From Hyphomicrobiales bacterium (GTDB taxonomy: Bacteria > Pseudomonadota > Alphaproteobacteria > Rhizobiales > Rhizobiaceae), in assembly GCA_900473205.1 (NCBI GenBank), contig UCLB01000023.1, forward strand, positions 17,227-81,226: a stretch of 64,000 nucleotides of DNA. The letters are read 5' to 3'. The notes under the pieces were generated by a model, which was given only the letters and a program-made list of their open reading frames with translations, ran no database searches and was not told where the DNA came from. Shown here piece by piece: positions 1 through 8,853 of this stretch. Positions within the stretch are counted from its first letter, which is position 1; every line of letters starts with the position of its first letter. The position numbers and the translations under genes were made by a program.

Positions 1-727
1 GGCGCGCATCATGGCGCAGGTGGTTTACTACTTCACCGCAGCCCTTTCGCTGGGTGGCCCGGATCGCAAGGTCTCCTTCACCGTTCCAACCGGCAATTTC
101 GGCGACGTTTTCGCGGGCTACGTCGCCAAACAGATGGGTCTGCCCATCGACAAGCTGGTCATCGCTACCAATGACAACGACATTCTGGCGCGCACGCTGA
201 AGACAGGTCGTTACGAGATGCGCGGCGTGCATGCCACGACGTCGCCTTCGATGGATATTCAGATTTCGTCCAACTTCGAACGGTTGCTGTTCGAAGCCTA
301 TGATCGCGATTCTTCCGCCGTCAAACGTTCCATGGATGGGCTGAAGCAATCCGGTGCTTTCGACATTTCCGAAAAGGCCATGAAGTTCATCAAGCGTGAC
401 TTCCGCGCTGGCCGCGCTACGGAAAAACAGGTCGCCGCCACCATTCGCGATACGCTGGCAGAGACGGGCTATCTTCTGGATCCGCACACGGCGACTGCCG
501 TTTTCGTGGCGAAAAAGCATGAAAAATCAAACGCGCCGATGGTCACTTTGTCCACTGCGCATCCAGCGAAATTTCCTGCCGCTGTAAAATCCGCTTGCGC
601 AATCGATCCCGCGCTTCCACTATGGCTTGCTGATCTTATGAACCGGGAGGAGCGTTTCGATATTCTGGATGCTGAGCTGACCGCCGTGGAAACATTCATC
701 GGCAACCATGCTCGCGCCAAGAGTTAA
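1..727 (+). CDS. thrC: Threonine synthase, 5' truncated by the window edge
   Basis: PLP-dependent enzyme converting O-phosphohomoserine to threonine, the last step of threonine synthesis in the cytoplasm. Only the C-terminal half is present: the reading frame is open from base 2 and the gene begins outside the window, so the PLP lysine region is not visible. The fragment of about 240 residues carries the family segment PTGNFGDVFAGY (phosphate binding) and the SNFERLLFE stretch typical of the long bacterial ThrC form, which is about 465 residues in full. The M16 peptidase gene starts 20 bases after the stop on the same strand, so the two are probably co-transcribed. The homoserine kinase for the preceding step lies separately at 13.3-14.2 kb. 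Confidence 0.95.
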   Translation, partial: ARIMAQVVYYFTAALSLGGPDRKVSFTVPTGNFGDVFAGYVAKQMGLPIDKLVIATNDNDILARTLKTGRYEMRGVHATTSPSMDIQISSNFERLLFEAYDRDSSAVKRSMDGLKQSGAFDISEKAMKFIKRDFRAGRATEKQVAATIRDTLAETGYLLDPHTATAVFVAKKHEKSNAPMVTLSTAHPAKFPAAVKSACAIDPALPLWLADLMNREERFDILDAELTAVETFIGNHARAKS

Positions 728-747
728 GTAGCGCGGAAAGACGAGAT

Positions 748-2046
748 ATGAGTGTAAATGTAACCCGGCTTTCATCCGGGTTGACCGTCGTTACGGAAAG
801 AATGCCACACCTTGAAAGCGTTGCTCTTGGGGTGTGGATCAAATCCGGCTCCCGCAATGAGACCGATGACGAGCATGGCATCGCCCATCTTCTCGAGCAT
901 ATGGCTTTCAAGGGCACCGCACGGCGCACGGCGCGGCAGATTGCCGAGGAGATCGAGAATGTCGGCGGCGAGGTCAATGCTGCGACATCCACCGAAACCA
1001 CCTCTTATTATGCCCGCGTTCTGAAAGACCATGTTCCGCTCGCCGTCGATATCCTTGCCGATATCCTGACGGAATCGGCCTTCGAAGAGGCCGAGCTTGA
1101 GCGTGAAAAGAATGTCATCCTTCAGGAAATCGGTGCCGCTACCGATACACCTGACGACGTCATCTTCGACAATTTCTCCGGTGTCGCCTATCGCGACCAG
1201 ACCATTGGCCGCCCCATCCTCGGCACGCCGGACACGGTGCAATCCTTCACCACCGGCCAGATCCGCCATTATCTGGCGCGCAATTACACGACAGATCGCA
1301 TTTTCGTCGTGGCCGCCGGTGCGGTGGATCACGACAGCTTCGTCAAGCAGGTGGAGCAGCGCTTTGCCGGTCTGCCGCAATTGCCCGTTGCGACTCCGGT
1401 CATGGAAAAAGCCATCTATACCGGTGGTGAAATCCGCGAATCGCGCGACCTTATGGATGCGCAGGTCCTTCTCGGTTTCGAGGGCAAGGCTTACCACGCC
1501 CGTGACTTCTACTGTTCGCAAATCCTTGCCAATATTCTCGGCGGCGGCATGTCTTCGCGGCTGTTTCAGGAAGTGCGCGAATATCGCGGCCTGTGCTATT
1601 CGGTCTATGCCTTCCACTGGGGTTTTTCCGATACGGGCATTTTCGGCATTCACGCCGCCACCGGCAGCAGCGACCTGCCGGAACTGGTGCCTGTCATCAT
1701 CGATGAGCTTCGCAAGTCGTCGCAGGAAATTCATCAGGAAGAAATCGACCGTGCCCGCGCGCAGATCCGCGCTCAGCTGTTGATGGGTCAGGAAAGCCCT
1801 GCGGCCCGTGCCGGACAGATGGCCCGCCAGATGATGCTTTATGGCCGCCCGATCCCGAACGACGAAATGATGACGCGTCTGGGCGACATCACGACAGAAC
1901 GTCTGACCGATCTTGCGGGACGGCTGTTTTTCGATAAAGTTCCGACATTGTCCGCCATCGGCCCGCTGGAAAACCTCTCGCCGCTATCGGACATTACGGC
2001 GGAGCTTTCTGCGTCGCCATCCATCAAGATACAAGCAAACGGCTGA
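748..2046 (+). CDS. M16 family zinc peptidase (processing-peptidase type)
   Basis: A 432-residue member of peptidase family M16, related to the mitochondrial processing peptidase beta subunit and to bacterial PqqL/YmxG-type proteases. The inverted zinc motif HLLEH is at residues 47-51 and the distal zinc ligand is probably Glu127 in the segment KNVILQEI, the spacing expected of an active M16 enzyme. A second M16_C domain fills the C-terminal half, with the GGGMSSRLFQ-type loop. No signal peptide is seen, so cytoplasmic action is inferred. It follows thrC closely, an arrangement frequent in Rhizobiales. Its substrate is unknown. It is not a cofactor biosynthesis protease, as no pqq genes are nearby. 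Confidence 0.93.
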   Translation: MSVNVTRLSSGLTVVTERMPHLESVALGVWIKSGSRNETDDEHGIAHLLEHMAFKGTARRTARQIAEEIENVGGEVNAATSTETTSYYARVLKDHVPLAVDILADILTESAFEEAELEREKNVILQEIGAATDTPDDVIFDNFSGVAYRDQTIGRPILGTPDTVQSFTTGQIRHYLARNYTTDRIFVVAAGAVDHDSFVKQVEQRFAGLPQLPVATPVMEKAIYTGGEIRESRDLMDAQVLLGFEGKAYHARDFYCSQILANILGGGMSSRLFQEVREYRGLCYSVYAFHWGFSDTGIFGIHAATGSSDLPELVPVIIDELRKSSQEIHQEEIDRARAQIRAQLLMGQESPAARAGQMARQMMLYGRPIPNDEMMTRLGDITTERLTDLAGRLFFDKVPTLSAIGPLENLSPLSDITAELSASPSIKIQANG

Positions 2047-2087
2047 AGGCCAAGGGCATGTCCTGAAGCGTGGTGTTGGGCGACAAA

Positions 2088-2678
2088 ATGCTACGTTTTC
2101 TTTCCCGTAACAGTGATACGCCGGAACTTCGCAGTGCAGATTACCTGCTGAGATTGCCGCGCTATTCCGACTACCGGCAGTGGTACCAGCTGCGGTCGGA
2201 AAGCAGGCAATTCCTTCAGCCGTGGGAGCCGACATGGCGCAGCGATGAGCTGACCGAAAGCTCGTTTCGCGTGCGGGTCACGCGCAACGGCCAGGAATTT
2301 TCCTCCGGCCTTGCTATTTCCATGCTGCTGTTCAGGCAGGATGCCACGCTTCTGGGCGGCATCACCGTTGGCTATATCAGGCGAGGTGCGGCGCAAAGTT
2401 GCATGATTGGATATTGGATGGGCCAGCCTTACGCCGCCCAAGGCCATATGTCTGCCGCATTAAAGCTGGTAATACCCTACATCTTCAACGGACTTCAGTT
2501 GCACCGTATTGAGGCAGCCTGTATTCCAGAGAACTTCAAAAGCATACGGCTGCTTGAAAACGCCGGATTTCAGCGGGAAGGTCTCTTGCGGGAATATCTG
2601 AAAATAAACGGCGAGTGGCGGGACCATGTCATGTTCTCCCTCATCTCCGACAAGCCAAATCCCGGCGGGACGCAGTAG
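2088..2678 (+). CDS. GNAT family N-acetyltransferase (RimJ-like)
   Basis: About 196 residues, the size of RimJ/RimL-type N-acetyltransferases that acetylate protein N-termini or small molecules using acetyl-CoA. The acetyl-CoA region is visible as GYWMGQPYAAQGHMSAAL, followed by the typical HRIEAACIPENFKSIRLLENAGF segment (split in the family as strand, helix and NxxS loop). The start is uncertain: ATG at 2088 and in-frame GTG at 2070 (six residues longer) are both possible, with no strong ribosome-binding site for either. It lies 41 bases after the M16 gene and ends only 5 bases before the GGDEF-EAL gene, so it probably belongs to the same transcript. The acceptor cannot be inferred. Confidence 0.88.
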   Translation: MLRFLSRNSDTPELRSADYLLRLPRYSDYRQWYQLRSESRQFLQPWEPTWRSDELTESSFRVRVTRNGQEFSSGLAISMLLFRQDATLLGGITVGYIRRGAAQSCMIGYWMGQPYAAQGHMSAALKLVIPYIFNGLQLHRIEAACIPENFKSIRLLENAGFQREGLLREYLKINGEWRDHVMFSLISDKPNPGGTQ

Positions 2679-2683
2679 GATAG

Positions 2684-5596
2684 ATGACATATATTAGCCT
2701 TGCGTTGCGCCGTTTTGGACGTCTTGTGGCCGCAGCGCGCTTCACGCCTCTGTTGTTGCTCTGCGTATTTTTCGCCGCTGAAGCCCATGCTTTCGAGCCG
2801 GTCAAGATTTCCCGCGACGACACCGCGCTTGATCTGACCGCGACCACCGACATTTACGCCAATCAGGGTGAAGCCTTCCAAGTTTCCACCGCCCCCGGCC
2901 CGGATGGCATTCGCCGCCGCATCGAAGTGCGCGCCTCCTCCCCTTCGCATCAGGGCGACTGGGCCGTGTTCGCGCTTGCCAACGTGTCGGAAGAGCAGTT
3001 GGAGCGCGTCATCGTCGCGCCGCATTTTCGTCTGGTAAATTCCAAACTGTTCTGGCCCGATCTCGGCTCACAGCGCATCATCGCGATCACGCCGAGTGAA
3101 GGCTTTGCGCTGGATCGGCAACCGAGCCCGGACGCCGACGTGTTTCGCATCACGCTGAACCCGGGTGCCGTCATCACCTTCGTGGCAGAGCTTTCCACAC
3201 CGCAGCTGCCGCAAATCTATCTGTGGGAACCGGAAGCCTACAAAGACACAATCAATGCGTTCACACTGTATCGCGGCATCGTTCTGGGCATTGCCGGACT
3301 TCTGGCGGTTCTTCTGACCATTCTCTTCGTGGTCAAGGGCACCTCCGTTCTGCCTGCATCCGCGGCTCTTTCCTGGGCAGTTCTGGCCTATATCTGTGTG
3401 GATTTCGGCTTTCTGGAAAAGCTGATTACCGTTACCTCCAGCGACGAGCGAATATGGCGCGCGGGTGCGGAGGTCGCGCTCGCTTCCAGTTTCGTGGTCT
3501 TCCTGTTCACCTATCTGAACCTGAACCGATGGCACGCGCATCTGGGTTACGCGACATTTGCGTGGATCATTGGTCTCGGCGCGCTATTCGGCGTCGCCAT
3601 CTACGATCCTTCCATCGCATCCGGCATCGCCCGCCTCTCCTTCGCGCTGACGGCGACCGCCGGTATCGTGCTGATCATCTATCTCGGCTTCAATCGCTAC
3701 GACCGTGCCATTCTGCTTGTGCCATCCTGGGCGCTCATTCTGGTCTGGCTGTTTGGAAGCTGGCTGACGGTCACCGGGCAACTGGACAATGATATCGTCC
3801 AACCAGCCCTCGGCGGTGGTCTGGTTCTGATCGTGCTTCTGATCGGCTTTACCGTCATTCAGCATGCCTTTGCTGGCAGCGCCTATCAACAGGGGCTGTT
3901 CTCCGATCTGGAGCGGCAATCGCTGGCGCTGACCGGCAGCGGCGATACCGTGTGGGACTGGGACGTGACGCGCGACCGTATCGTGACGACACCGGATGTT
4001 TCGGCAAAACTCGGGCTTCAGCCCGGCACCATGCACGGCGCTGCTCGAAACTGGTTACCGCGCCTGCACCCGGATGACCGCGACCGCTTCAAGGCCACGC
4101 TGGATGTACTGCTGGACCACCGCAAGGGCCGCCTCAACCACGAATTCCGCATTCGCGCCGAAGACGGGCATTTCCACTGGCTGCAAATCCGCGCCCGTCC
4201 GGTGCTGGGCTCCAATGGCGAAATCATTCGTTGCGTTGGGACCATCACCGATATCACCGAGCAGAAGAATTCCGTCGAACGGCTGTTGCAGGATGCGCTG
4301 AGCGACAATCTGACCGGCCTTCCCAACCGCCAGGTCTTCCTCGACCGTCTGCAATCCGTGCTGAACCTTGCACCGGATGGCGAAACCGTGCGCCCGACGG
4401 TGATGGCAATCGACATCGACCGCTATAAGCTGGTCAATGACACGCTGGGCATTGCCGCTGGCGACAATATTCTGATCGCGCTGACACGCCGTCTGCGCCG
4501 TCTGCTGAAGCCGCAGGATACGCTGGCGCGTCTTTCCGGCGATGAATTCGGCCTGATCCTCGTATCGGAACGTGATCCCCAGCGCGTGGCGGATTTTGCC
4601 GATGCGGTGAACAAGGCGATCATGGTGCCGATCAATTTCGCCAATCGCGAAATCATTCTGACCGCTTCCATCGGTCTCGTCTCATGGATCGACCAGCAGG
4701 AAAATGCCGCCGGTCTGTTGAGCGACGCCGAGCTTGCCATGTACCGGGCCAAACGCGCGGGCGGCAACCGGGTGGAGCCTTTCCGGCCTGCCTTCCGCAC
4801 ATCCGGCACCGACCGTCTACAAATGGAAAGCGATCTTCGCCGCGCCATCGAGCGCAAGGAACTGTCGCTGGCCTATCAGCCGATCATTAAGCTCGATAAT
4901 GGCGATTTGGCCGGTTTCGAAGCATTGATGCGCTGGGAACATTCCAAGCGCGGCAATATTCCGCCAAGCGAGTTCATTCCTGTGGCCGAAGCATCCGGGC
5001 TGATCGAGCCGCTGGGCATGTTTGCGCTGGAGCGAGCCGCGACCGATCTGATGGACTGGCAACACGCCATCGACAAGCTGCCGATCTTCATTTCGGTGAA
5101 TATTTCCAGCGCCCAGTTGTTGAACAACGAGCTTTATAACGATGTGCGCAGCATGTTGCAGCGTACCCGTTGCAATCCGGCGCAGCTGAAGCTGGAACTG
5201 ACCGAATCCATCGTGATGGAGAACCCGGAACAGGCGCGACTGGTGCTGGCGAAGCTCAAGGAAACGGGCCTCAGCCTCGCGCTGGATGATTTCGGTACCG
5301 GTTACTCGTCCCTCGCATACCTCACCCGCTTCCCGTTTGATACGATCAAGCTGGACAAGGCGCTGGTGGCCAATACCAGCGATAAGCGCAACGTGCTGCT
5401 GCGCTCCATCATCGCCATGGCGCGTGCTCTGGAAATGCAGGTGGTGGCCGAAGGGATCGAGACGCCGGAAGATGCGACAGAGCTTGCCCGCATGAATTGT
5501 CATTACGGGCAGAGCTTCCTGTTTGGCACGCCAGATACGCCGGATGCGGCGCTACGGCTGCTGCGCGAGCGTTTTCAGGTTGTCAAGAGAGCCTGA
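2684..5596 (+). CDS. Membrane 7TM-PAS-GGDEF-EAL cyclic-di-GMP protein
   Basis: A 970-residue bifunctional-type cyclic-di-GMP protein. A signal peptide (residues 1-37, ending AEAHA) is followed by a periplasmic beta-rich region to about 190, seven hydrophobic segments at about 195-415 (7TMR-DISM type), a PAS/PAC domain at about 430-530, GGDEF at about 540-700 and EAL at about 715-965. The cyclase signature is SGDEF (618-622), a tolerated variant, and the upstream RxxD inhibitory site is replaced by KPQD. EAL (746-748) and the DDFGTGYSS metal loop (868 onward) are intact, so phosphodiesterase activity is likely and cyclase activity possible. It follows the GNAT gene by 5 bases and overlaps the opposing metallopeptidase gene by 22 bases at its 3' end. 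Confidence 0.93.
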   Translation: MTYISLALRRFGRLVAAARFTPLLLLCVFFAAEAHAFEPVKISRDDTALDLTATTDIYANQGEAFQVSTAPGPDGIRRRIEVRASSPSHQGDWAVFALANVSEEQLERVIVAPHFRLVNSKLFWPDLGSQRIIAITPSEGFALDRQPSPDADVFRITLNPGAVITFVAELSTPQLPQIYLWEPEAYKDTINAFTLYRGIVLGIAGLLAVLLTILFVVKGTSVLPASAALSWAVLAYICVDFGFLEKLITVTSSDERIWRAGAEVALASSFVVFLFTYLNLNRWHAHLGYATFAWIIGLGALFGVAIYDPSIASGIARLSFALTATAGIVLIIYLGFNRYDRAILLVPSWALILVWLFGSWLTVTGQLDNDIVQPALGGGLVLIVLLIGFTVIQHAFAGSAYQQGLFSDLERQSLALTGSGDTVWDWDVTRDRIVTTPDVSAKLGLQPGTMHGAARNWLPRLHPDDRDRFKATLDVLLDHRKGRLNHEFRIRAEDGHFHWLQIRARPVLGSNGEIIRCVGTITDITEQKNSVERLLQDALSDNLTGLPNRQVFLDRLQSVLNLAPDGETVRPTVMAIDIDRYKLVNDTLGIAAGDNILIALTRRLRRLLKPQDTLARLSGDEFGLILVSERDPQRVADFADAVNKAIMVPINFANREIILTASIGLVSWIDQQENAAGLLSDAELAMYRAKRAGGNRVEPFRPAFRTSGTDRLQMESDLRRAIERKELSLAYQPIIKLDNGDLAGFEALMRWEHSKRGNIPPSEFIPVAEASGLIEPLGMFALERAATDLMDWQHAIDKLPIFISVNISSAQLLNNELYNDVRSMLQRTRCNPAQLKLELTESIVMENPEQARLVLAKLKETGLSLALDDFGTGYSSLAYLTRFPFDTIKLDKALVANTSDKRNVLLRSIIAMARALEMQVVAEGIETPEDATELARMNCHYGQSFLFGTPDTPDAALRLLRERFQVVKRA

Positions 5597-6711
5597 TTTT
5601 GCTCTGCCTGCTGCTGCGGGGCTGGCTGCCAGCTCTGCTGCTGGTCTTCCGGCACGCGGCCATGCAACAGCTTGTGCAGGAATTCCAGCTTGTCCACGAC
5701 GGCTGGTGTCAGCACGAAGGGATATAGGTCAGCCTCGCCCATGCTGCGCTGCATGGAATTCAACGCGACGCTGAGAGGTACCCAGGCGCTGACCAGTTGC
5801 TTGGCGCTTCTTGCGCTATAAGGCTCGAACGCGACATCTGTTTCCAGCTCTTCATGTCCTTCTGGCTCAATGGCGATGCCAAAGGCATGTGCCGTTTCCA
5901 GTGTATCGACGATGTGGAGGTAATGCGCGAAGCACTCCGCGAAGTCTTCCCAAGGGTGAACCGAGGCGTATGAGCTGATATAGGTCTGCTGCCAGCCGGG
6001 CTGCGGTCCCTGCTCGTAATTGCGCTTCAACGCCTCGCCATAATCCTCGCGCTCGTCACCGAAGACGGCGCGGCAGGCCTCCAGCCGATTGGCATCGCGA
6101 ACCAGCTTGTTCCAGATGAAATGGCCGACTTCGTGACGGAAATGACCGAGCATGGTGCGGTATGGCTCGTTCATGTTGCTTTTGATCTGCTCACGCGTCG
6201 CATCGTCAGATTCGGCTGCGCGGATGGCGATCAGGCCCTCGTCATGGCCGGTCATGGCCGGAATGATCGAACCGTCAGGCGCGACTTCATCGACCAGGAA
6301 GTCAAAGACGAGACCGCCCTGTGGGTCCACATCGCGGTTGGGATGCGGCAGGTTCAGCCGCAGCATGGAATAGAACAGATGACGCTGTGCCTGGCTCAAC
6401 CGCCGCCATTGCTCGATACCCTCTTCCGTCGAAGCATCTGGAACGAGGCGGTTATGGCTACAGGCCGGGCAGAATTTGTGATCGCTCTGCGCAGGCACCG
6501 ACCAGTTGCAGATGTCGTTGACCTCATTGGCGCAATAACGGATCTGGCGATCTGGATTGGAGACCAGCGACCAGTTTGGATCACCCGCAGGTTCCACGGC
6601 TTCCATGGAAAGCGTTTCCGGCACAAAGACCAGACGATGGCCGCATTTGACGCAAGAACGATTATCGAAATGGACGGGCTGCCCACAGGCAGCGCAAGAG
6701 AAAAGCTGCAT
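5575..6711 (-). CDS. Zinc-ribbon putative metallopeptidase
   Basis: A 378-residue protein matching the family with an N-terminal zinc ribbon and a C-terminal putative zinc-binding metallopeptidase domain (Peptidase_Mx type). Cys pairs are at 6/9, 20/23 and 60/68/81/84, consistent with two zinc ribbons. The HExxH motif is HEVGH at residues 193-197 and a third ligand may lie in HPWEDFAECFAHYLH at about 252-266. No signal peptide or membrane segment is seen. Substrate and role are unknown. The gene converges on the GGDEF-EAL gene with a 22-base overlap. The C-terminus is Gln-rich (residues 357-374). The family call is by motif recognition; proteolytic activity is inferred only from the motif. 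Confidence 0.85.
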   Translation of the reverse strand: MQLFSCAACGQPVHFDNRSCVKCGHRLVFVPETLSMEAVEPAGDPNWSLVSNPDRQIRYCANEVNDICNWSVPAQSDHKFCPACSHNRLVPDASTEEGIEQWRRLSQAQRHLFYSMLRLNLPHPNRDVDPQGGLVFDFLVDEVAPDGSIIPAMTGHDEGLIAIRAAESDDATREQIKSNMNEPYRTMLGHFRHEVGHFIWNKLVRDANRLEACRAVFGDEREDYGEALKRNYEQGPQPGWQQTYISSYASVHPWEDFAECFAHYLHIVDTLETAHAFGIAIEPEGHEELETDVAFEPYSARSAKQLVSAWVPLSVALNSMQRSMGEADLYPFVLTPAVVDKLEFLHKLLHGRVPEDQQQSWQPAPQQQAEQNQALLTT

Positions 6712-6797
6712 TTACCGCTCCAGAAGCGAGCGCCAATGACGGGAAAGATTTACTTTCAAACGGTCCGGCGCTGGGAAATTGGGTGAACAGAGATGAA

Positions 6798-6832
6798 AAA
6801 ACGCATGTGCCTGTATCAGGCACATGCGTTTT
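6798..6832 (-). terminator. Rho-independent terminator of csbD
   Basis: A perfect 16-base inverted repeat (6798-6813 and 6817-6832) with a 3-base loop. On the minus strand, downstream of csbD, the stem is followed by a T run, as expected of an intrinsic terminator. It also has a T-rich flank on the plus strand. Confidence 0.85.
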
Positions 6833-6875
6833 GTTTGTAACTGCCACGGCCCGAGGGCCGACGTGACAGGACGTA

Positions 6876-7067
6876 TTACATACGGTCTACGGCGCCCTTG
6901 ACGGAGTCCTTGGCTTTGCCAACCGTCTTCTGAACTTTGCCCTTGGTTTCCTGTGCAGCACCTTCGGCGCGCATACGGTCATTACCTGTGGCAGAGCCGA
7001 CGCTCTTCTTTACCTTGCCAGCAACTTCATTGGCTGTGCCAGCGACTTTATCGGATGTGCTACCCAT
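6876..7067 (-). CDS. CsbD family stress protein
   Basis: A 63-residue CsbD-like protein, rich in Lys, Gly, Ala and Thr, of the family built from the repeated pattern GxxDKVxGxxxExxGK. CsbD proteins are general-stress proteins of unknown biochemical activity; in Bacillus csbD belongs to the sigma-B regulon. The ATG at 7067 is preceded by a strong ribosome-binding site (AGGGAG). A promoter with the EcfG pattern lies at 7119-7143, 52 bases upstream of the start codon, and a perfect hairpin terminator lies downstream, so this is a monocistronic stress gene. Confidence 0.93.
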   Translation of the reverse strand: MGSTSDKVAGTANEVAGKVKKSVGSATGNDRMRAEGAAQETKGKVQKTVGKAKDSVKGAVDRM

Positions 7068-7118
7068 GGTATTTCTCCCTAGTTTCTAACCAGACATGGC
7101 GCTGGCAACCGGGGTAAA

Positions 7119-7143
7119 AACGTCAGGCATAACGTTTGGTTCC
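7119..7143 (-). promoter_or_regulatory. EcfG (RpoE2-type) stress promoter for csbD
   Basis: Reading on the minus strand, GGAAC (7143-7139), a 16-base spacer and CGTT (7122-7119) match the -35 and -10 consensus of the alphaproteobacterial general stress sigma factor EcfG/RpoE2 (GGAAC, N16-17, CGTT). It sits 52 bases from the csbD start codon. The match is seen directly; the sigma factor assignment is inference. Confidence 0.75.
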
Positions 7144-7160
7144 GCTAAATTTTATTTGCC

Positions 7161-7766
7161 TCAAGCGTGACCTGCTTCGGCAGAGAGCATGCGCGGGTCG
7201 ACGCCCATCAGGCCAAGGGCGCGCTCATACTTGTTATCCAGCGTGCGGTCGAAGATCAGTTCTTCCGATGCAGGGCAGTTCAGCCAGCCATTGCTGGCGA
7301 TTTCATTTTCCAGCTGCCCCGGTGCCCAGCCTGCGTAACCCAGCAACATGGTGGCCCTGTCAGGTCCACGCCCGCTGGAAATCGCACGCACGATATCCAG
7401 CGTCGAGGTCAGCGAAATATCATCGCTCACGGGAATGCTGGACTCACTGTTGTAATCATCCGAATGCAGCACGAAGCCGCGACCGGATTCCACCGGCCCG
7501 CCGCACTGGATCGGAAATTCGCGGGTGCGGTTGGGCAACATGATGGCATCGTTGCGGTCCATCATCTTCAGATGCAGCAGCACGTCGGTAAAGGTGATCT
7601 GCTGTGAACGGTTGATGATGAAGCCCATGGCGCCCGCATCGGAGTGGGCGCAGATATAGACAACGGACCGCTCGAACGCGCCGCCTTCCAGTCCCGGCAT
7701 AGCGATGAGAAAATGGCCATCCAGGAAGCCTCTTTCTCTCTTGTCCATCAGGGTAGAAAAGGTCAC
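7161..7766 (-). CDS. YqgE/AlgH family protein (UPF0301)
   Basis: A 201-residue member of the UPF0301 (YqgE/AlgH) family; in Pseudomonas algH was linked to alginate regulation, but the biochemical role is unknown. The family core [13 protein letters not shown] near the N-terminus and the segment [10 protein letters not shown] are clear. The start is taken as GTG at 7766 because GGAGG lies 5 bases upstream and the protein then begins as homologues do ([14 protein letters not shown]). A longer open frame runs to 7856 but has no ribosome-binding site. The gene stands alone between csbD and a divergent plus-strand gene. Confidence 0.92.
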   Translation of the reverse strand: MTFSTLMDKRERGFLDGHFLIAMPGLEGGAFERSVVYICAHSDAGAMGFIINRSQQITFTDVLLHLKMMDRNDAIMLPNRTREFPIQCGGPVESGRGFVLHSDDYNSESSIPVSDDISLTSTLDIVRAISSGRGPDRATMLLGYAGWAPGQLENEIASNGWLNCPASEELIFDRTLDNKYERALGLMGVDPRMLSAEAGHA

Positions 7767-7926
7767 TGGCGCCTCCGGTCTGCGGTACTCTGGCGTGAAA
7801 CAGGTACGGCATAGTGGTTGGTCATCGGGCAAGGATGCGGCATAGATGCCAATCAATCAACCGAAAATGATGAATGAGTTAAAATCGTAACTGGTCCGGG
7901 GGCGGATGTTAGGCTAGACCGAAAAC

Positions 7927-8775
7927 ATGAACGCCAAGGTCTCTATCTCCATACGTGCATCCCTGTCAGCGCTTGCTCTCATGCTTGCAACGGCATCCAC
8001 ACCCCGGTTGGCCCATGCCGATATAACCGACTGGGAGCAAAGCGAAGGCGGGCGCATGCGCGTCGTCAGTCTTCCCGCCGATGCCAATGGCCGCATCGAA
8101 GCGGCATTGCAGATCGACCTCAAACCCGGCTGGATCACCTATTGGCGAGAGCCGGGCGAAGCGGGCATTCCGCCCAAGATCACGCTCGATCCGGATAGCG
8201 GCGCGACCCTTTCCTCCCTCTCCTTCCCGGTCCCCAAACTCATAGAGAATGGCGACCTCAAAGATATCGGGTACGACCGCTCCGTCAGCCTGCCCTTCGT
8301 GCTTCAGGCACAACCCGGCTCTGATGATGCCAATGCGCGTATGACAGCCTTCATCGGTGTGTGCCTCAACATCTGCATTCCTTTCGAAGCCAGCTTCGAA
8401 ATCCGCAAGGACCATGGAAAGATGGCGACGGCGGAAGAGACCGAAGCCGTGCAGACCGCCAAAGCCACCTTGCCGGAAGAGGCAACGGATGACTTCAAGG
8501 TACAAAGCTTCCACATCACGCCTGACAAGACCCTGCTGGGTGTAGAGTTGCGCTTGCCCGACGATGCCCCGAAGGAAACGGATATTTTCGTCGCTGGCCC
8601 ATCCGGCTATGCCTATTTCGAGCCGCAGAACATGGTGCGCGACAAGCGCAAGCTGACCTTTTACATGAACATCAAGGGTCTGCCGAAATCCTATAATCCC
8701 AAGGGTCAGCGCTGGACCATTCTGGTCAAATCCGGTGAGCGAGTGATGGAAGCACCGCTTGATTTTCCGCAATAA
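7927..8775 (+). CDS. Periplasmic DsbD-N-like domain protein
   Basis: A 282-residue protein with a signal peptide (cleavage near residue 31, after LAHA) and a domain resembling the N-terminal periplasmic domain of DsbD/ScsB (thiol-disulfide interchange). The pattern LKPGWITYWREPGEAG and the cysteine pair GVCLNICIPF at about residues 140-147 support this. Unlike DsbD it has no membrane domain and no C-terminal thioredoxin domain, so it would need a partner for electrons. A peroxiredoxin gene follows 78 bases downstream, which suggests an envelope redox or copper-related role, but that is inference. No clear ribosome-binding site precedes the ATG. Confidence 0.83.
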   Translation: MNAKVSISIRASLSALALMLATASTPRLAHADITDWEQSEGGRMRVVSLPADANGRIEAALQIDLKPGWITYWREPGEAGIPPKITLDPDSGATLSSLSFPVPKLIENGDLKDIGYDRSVSLPFVLQAQPGSDDANARMTAFIGVCLNICIPFEASFEIRKDHGKMATAEETEAVQTAKATLPEEATDDFKVQSFHITPDKTLLGVELRLPDDAPKETDIFVAGPSGYAYFEPQNMVRDKRKLTFYMNIKGLPKSYNPKGQRWTILVKSGERVMEAPLDFPQ

Positions 8776-8853
8776 GACATGCGGAAAATCGCTGGCAAGT
8801 TGGCGATTTCATCCTCTATAGTCGCGCCGCATCATTGCCACAGGAGCGATATT

